Of a stretch of DNA of 64,000 nt, positions 59,365 to 64,000 are shown in pieces. The notes under the pieces were generated by a model, which worked only from the letters and a program-made list of their open reading frames with translations, made no database searches and had not been told where the DNA came from. The stretch comes from Sphagnum compactum (lineage: Eukaryota > Bryophyta > Sphagnopsida > Sphagnales), in NCBI GenBank assembly GCA_965153455.1, contig OZ234496.1, positions 4,163,207 to 4,227,206 of the forward strand, given 5' to 3'. A program made the position numbers and the translations under genes. How positions within the stretch are numbered: the stretch's first letter is position 1; every line of letters starts with the position of its first letter.

Positions 59365-62300
59365 ATGGATTGCTTGAACATGGAGAGGCTCAAGTCGTTG
59401 CGAAGTAGCAGTTATCGTCACTTGAGTGGAACTCATGCGCTTGATGATGATGATGATGCTGCTGATGATGATGCTCATCATCTTCGCGAAGATAAAGTTG
59501 CACAGAATGATGTCGTTCTGAAGATTGATGAAGCTCAACAACAACAACAACGTGGCAAGTGGACTGCAAATTCCAGAACGGTGAGCAGGAGCTTGGAGAG
59601 AAGAGCAAGAGCAGCTTCGATTGAGCTGGAGAAGGAGCAGGGCAAGGATCCGTGTTTGTGGCAAGAAGAATGCAGCAGCTACGACTTACTCACAACAGTG
59701 CTGCATGATTCTTCTGCGCTTCCATGGCACCGCGAACAATGCACTGATGCTGCTGCTGGCGATCAGTTGAGCAAGGAGATGTCAGCAAGAAGTAGTAACT
59801 CTAGTAGACGATTCTCCCAAGGGGGATCCGGCTCCACGTCGAGCTCTTCTGCCGGTCCTGCTGCTGCTGCATTGCTCACTCAGGCTCCACTATTCACAAC
59901 AGAGCACTTGCTTAGGAACTTCACGGAGAATCCAACATTCTCACCAGCTGCAGGAGCATGGTCAAGAGGAATAGGGTTTTATGGTGGATTCAAAGCTTCT
60001 AGGTTTGGTCGAGCTGCAGAAGACACCAAACGGAACCCTAACCATGCAACAGCAGCAGCTGATGATGAGATGAGGAGCTTGACATCACGCAGGAGCAACT
60101 CTGATGATCTCAGCCATAAGGTAACATCATCCTTTGCAGCTGAAGAAAAATGCCTGAAATCATCAGCATCAAACTCCCCTCAACATTATTACAATCGGAC
60201 GAAATCAAGATTCTCAGAACTTCCTCCTTGCACTTATCAGAGATCTGAATACTCAGGTTCACTGGGAAGAGGAGTAGGAGGAGGCTGCTCTCCTCGCTCA
60301 GGCAAGCTCAGATCAGGTCAGCTGAAATCAGGACAACAGCTCAAGTCATCACAGCTTCAGTCTGGCCTCATCTTGCCGCACACAGGGATTCTTGGACAGA
60401 TTGAGGAGGAAGAATGTGCAGCATTTGAGGATGAAGATCTGCCGGACAAACCTAGCCCTTCTTGCAAATGGAGTTATTGGGTTTGTCTGGAATGGGTATT
60501 GCTGTTGATCATCTTAGGAGCACTAGCATGCAGCATACAGATTCCATGGCTTCACAAGATCTCCTTCTGGGAACTTCATCTCTGGAAGTGGGTCCTCCTT
60601 ATTTTGGTGGTGTTTTGTGGCCATCTTTTGTCAGGTTGGGCTGTTCAGTTGCTTGTGTTTGGCCTGGAGCACAACTTTCTGATGCGCAAACTTGTGCTCT
60701 ACTTTGTGTATGTGCTTCGACAAGCTTTGCAGGGCTGCATTTGGCTAGCACTGGTTCTCATTGTGTGGCACTGCATGTTTAATCCCCGTGCCGAAGAGAG
60801 TGCCCACAGGTCTCTGGTGTACATCAGCAAAGTACTCTTGTGTTTCCTGATTGCGGCTACACTGTTTGTGATCAAGGTTTTCATGGTGAAGGTTCTTGCA
60901 TCACGGTTTCATGTGGTTACTTACATTGAGCGCATCCGAGACTCACTCTTCAACCAGTACGTCCTTGAGACTTTATCTGGTCCACCTGCTGTGGAAATTC
61001 AGCAGATTCTTCATGATGAGCAGAAGCTTGTGGATGAGGTGGCAGATTTGAAGAATGCTGGTGCAATGGCAGTACCAGGGCTGCTGCTATCACTTCCAGA
61101 CCCAATGATTCCTCACAGTCAAATGTTGAAGACACAAGCAACACTAAAGAGGATCAAGACATCACTATTGGCCTCCACTAAAGAGTTGAAGCCTAACTCT
61201 GGAATCTGTGTTCAACATCTGCACAAGATGAATCAACAAAATGTATCAGCCTGGAACATGAAGCGTCTCATTGACATGGTGAGGCACACAGGTATCATGA
61301 CACTGACTCACACCATTGATAACAGCTCTCAAGCTGAGGAGAGTGAGGGCATTGATACAGAGATCAGGAGTGAATGGCAGGCCAAGGCTGCTGCTAAACA
61401 AATTTTCAAGAATGTTGCAAGACAAGGACTGAAGTAAGAAACTCCAGCTCCCTGTCTTTAAACCTGTCCAAAAGGATGTATCCAATGGGGCTCTCATAGT
61501 TGGATTTATAGGCAACACATTGTAGCATGCTTGGATGTGCTCACATGGGCATTTCAATTGATGCTGGACAGTATCAATTGTGCAGGTTTGTGGATGAGGA
61601 GGATCTGATGAGATTCATGCAAGCTGAGGAAACCATTCGAGCACTTGCTCTTTTTGATGGTGCCATGGAGAGTGGGAAAATCACCAAACAGGCTCTCAAG
61701 AATTGGGTGGTATGATTTACCCTTCTCTGGCTGACCCTTGGACCTCTTAAGTGCCTTGCTGATCCTGGTCACCCCAATCATTAGCTGCTCTCTTGATCCT
61801 CCTTGTGTTGAGAACACTCCTAGCTCACCTATACAGCCAGCACATTTATTTCTCTCCACCACATTACCATTTTGGCAGACATGGAGAGAGGAAAGGAGGT
61901 AAGATACCTGGTTCTGATTACAACCTTTTGGATGACTGTGATCTCTGCAGGTGGCAGTATACAGAGAGAGACGAGCTTTGGCATTGTCGTTAAGTGACAT
62001 GGATACTGCAGTGAAGAAGCTACACAGGACAGTGGATGTGGTGTTGGCTCTGACTGTGCTTATAGTCTGGTTACTCATATTGGGAATTTCACCTATGCAC
62101 CTGCTGGTGTTTGTGTTCTCACAGACGCTGCTCATAGCATTTCTGTTTGGCAATGTGTGCAAGACTCTGGTTGAGGCAATCATCTTCATGTTCGTCATGC
62201 ACCCATTTGATGTTGGTGATCGCTGTGTCATTGACGGTGTTCAGGTAAACAACCCTTGCAAACTGTGATATGTCTTCAACCAGTGTGTTGTCAACCATTC

Positions 62301-63109
62301 AGACTACAGTTTCTGGAACCTATAAAAGCAGGTCATTTGTTTACTTCATTGAAAAAAATCCTAAGGTTTTAAAATGGTGACACAGGTGCAATTTGATATA
62401 TGGTGTGCAGTATGTGGTGGAGGAGATGAACATATTGACAACTGTCTTTCTTGGAGAAGCCAATGCGAAAGTTTGGATTCCCAATTCTGTGCTGGCCAAT
62501 AAACTGGTCCAGAACTTCTACCGCAGTCCTGAGATGGGTGATGGATTTGAATTTGTGGTACATGCATCTACTCCTGCTGAGAAGATTGCAACCCTGAAAG
62601 AGAACATTGGCAAGTAAGTATCAAAGCAAACTACTTTTACACTAGGAATGTCAGGTAGCTGTTTTCTCATCATACCAAATTGAACAACTAACTTATCCTA
62701 GCAACCAGAAAAGTGGATATTTGAAGCATGGGTCCCAGAGACAAGCTCAAAACTTTGTGTATGTCTTGAAGAAACCCAACTAGATCAACCTCCTCACCCA
62801 AACCCCTGAACTATGCAGCGCCTCTCTCATCTATTTTTGGGATGTCTCAGGTACATTGCAAGCAAACCACATCACTGGAATTCCAAGTTCAGTCTAGTGG
62901 TGGTGGATCTATCAGAGGGAGGTAAGATGAAGCTCTCATTAGGTCTGTCACATACCATGAATTACCAAGACTTTGGTGAGAAAGTTGCTCGTCGATCAGA
63001 GCTCATGTGGGAGCTCAAGAGGCTATTTGAGGAGTTGAAAATTGAGTATCATCTCCCTCCCCAAGAAGTGCACCTCCGCACCTTAACTGATTTGAACCTA
63101 CCTGACTGA
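59365..63109 (+). CDS. MSL: MscS-like mechanosensitive ion channel, MSL4-10 type, 5 exons, 982 aa
   Basis: Exons: 59365-61433, 61586-61709, 61951-62244, 62411-62613, 62851-63109; joined frame 2949 nt. It is a channel opened by membrane tension, expected in the plasma membrane for this subgroup. The long N-terminal region (1-370) is hydrophilic, with an Asp run near residue 29 (GAT repeat) and Ser/Gln-rich text. Hydrophobic segments lie at about 372-392, 408-430, 446-470, 485-508, 760-778 and 782-805, giving the six of plasma-membrane MSLs. Family signatures are FHVVTYIERIRDSLFNQYVL with TLSGPP after the fourth segment, VDEEDLMRFM, and the MscS core MFVMHPFDVGDRCVIDGV, IPNSVLANK and NFYRSPEMGD. 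The C-terminus ends in LPPQEVHLRTLTDLNLPD. The start is the first ATG of the open frame; a second Met is at residue 6. Assignment within MSL4-10 is not resolved. Confidence 0.94.
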
Positions 63110-64000
63110 ATAATATAAGAGAGCCAGTAATTTCTGTTAAATCACCTTGAAGACAAATCTGTCCAACTTTTGACACATGGAGAAGACTGAAACTCAGGAC
63201 ATGCTACTGATCCATGTCCATTGTCAACATTTTAGGGTACCCATAATATGTCAGATGAGGATGTAAATCCATGGAAGAAGCGATGTAAACCCCCAGGCTA
63301 TGATCACTGATACTAATGCAGCTGAGCTCCCTGCTAACCTTGTTTCCTTCAAGCAAAAAGACTAGACCAAGGAGACAATGAATATAACTTTGTTAGATGT
63401 AGTCTCCACATGTGTCATATAATCTGGCCACAGGACACACCAGAGACATGTTTGTAGGAAAATCATTAGCAAAATGTTTTAGGGCTGGAAATTGGAAAAA
63501 ACTTCTGGTATGGTAACTCAGGTTGCTTTGGCACACAAGGTGCCAAAGAAGTGCAAGCTACACTCCATTATGAAGAAGGTTCAGTGTTGGTCTCACATGA
63601 GTGACCTTACAAGGAAGGAACAACGCCACAGAGATTTCTGAGGTTTCACTAGTAATGCTGATTCAGAGATCCCATTATTTGATTTCTATTGGTGCACACA
63701 TGCATTCTATTGACCATTTTGCAGTCAGTAAACCAATTCATGATAGAGTGATCATAGTTTTTATCATTCGATTGAATCTGTTTCCTTGTCTGGATCTAAG
63801 ATTGCTTTTGTCTGGCAGAATTCTCATAATGTTTTTGTCTCCAAATGAATTTGCCATCATGATGTAGGGTTTTTCAATCAATGATGCAAAGGTTTTCGGA
63901 TGTGCTTGTTTGTTTTATGTCGATAGAACGAGTAATTTTGGACTTGCATTCAGAACCTTAGAGCATCTCTTTCCAGCTGTGCTCAGTATGTGGCCCTGCA
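63110..64000. other. 3' flank of the MSL gene
   Basis: This probably contains the MSL 3' UTR followed by intergenic DNA. An open frame of 88 codons (63601-63867) lacks a recognisable domain. Nothing else was seen before the window edge. Confidence 0.45.

Noticed and set aside
59053-59664. 203-codon minus-strand open frame antisense to the MSL 5' end
   Set aside because: It overlaps the MSL exon 1 start and consists of Leu, Ile and Ser runs from GAT/CTT repeats; it is a shadow frame.
1-64000. tRNA, rRNA or organellar insertions
   Set aside because: No cloverleaf-type tRNA, rRNA block or plastid/mitochondrial gene was recognised by eye. A covariance-model scan would be decisive.

Overview
The window is nuclear DNA of a land plant. 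It carries five spliced protein-coding genes with GT-AG introns, mostly about 80 to 600 bases long, set in AT-rich intergenic DNA full of minisatellites and decayed transposons. All five proteins resemble plant families. The gene set alone does not fix the lineage. Compact introns beside long AT-rich spacers, and retroelement relics of a type I associate with non-seed plants, make a bryophyte-grade plant my best guess. That is inference and weakly held.

Layout. 1-10.3 kb: no confident gene; a 76-bp minisatellite, a G/T-rich repeat, a CTAC-rich repeat, a decayed zinc-finger-like transposon fragment (minus) and an array of about 57-bp self-complementary units (7.68-8.54 kb). 10.3-12.0 kb (minus): Bax inhibitor-1, 6 exons, 250 aa. 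12.0-23.7 kb: foldback elements, a complete non-autonomous CACTA-type transposon (14104-16501) and a retroelement relic (minus, 19.8-21.3 kb). 23.7-31.8 kb (minus): APC5, a subunit of the anaphase-promoting complex, 22 exons, 980 aa. 32.3-36.6 kb: a diverged duplication and a second copy of the same retroelement relic in the opposite orientation (33.8-35.2 kb). 36.6-44.0 kb (plus): an intron-rich P-class PPR protein, 22 exons, 976 aa, with two apparent GC-AG introns and a perfect 60-bp inverted repeat inside an intron. 45.2-54.5 kb (minus): VPS15, the regulatory pseudokinase subunit of the class III PI3-kinase complex, 16 exons, 1791 aa. 54.5-59.4 kb: the divergent intergenic region between VPS15 and the next gene, dominated by four tandem-repeat arrays. 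59.4-63.1 kb (plus): a MscS-like mechanosensitive channel of the MSL4-10 type, 5 exons, 982 aa.

The five genes do not form a pathway: they act in ER stress and cell-death control, cell-cycle proteolysis, organelle RNA processing, endosome/autophagy lipid signalling and membrane tension sensing. APC5/PPR and VPS15/MSL are divergent pairs with 4.8-kb spacers; PPR/VPS15 are convergent with a 1.1-kb spacer. I assembled the exon models by hand from splice consensus, reading-frame continuity and remembered similarity to plant homologues. All five models keep an open frame from ATG to stop. I found no clearly new multi-gene system. The strongest unexplained signals are the perfect 60-bp hairpin in the PPR intron and the self-complementary array at 7.7-8.5 kb.
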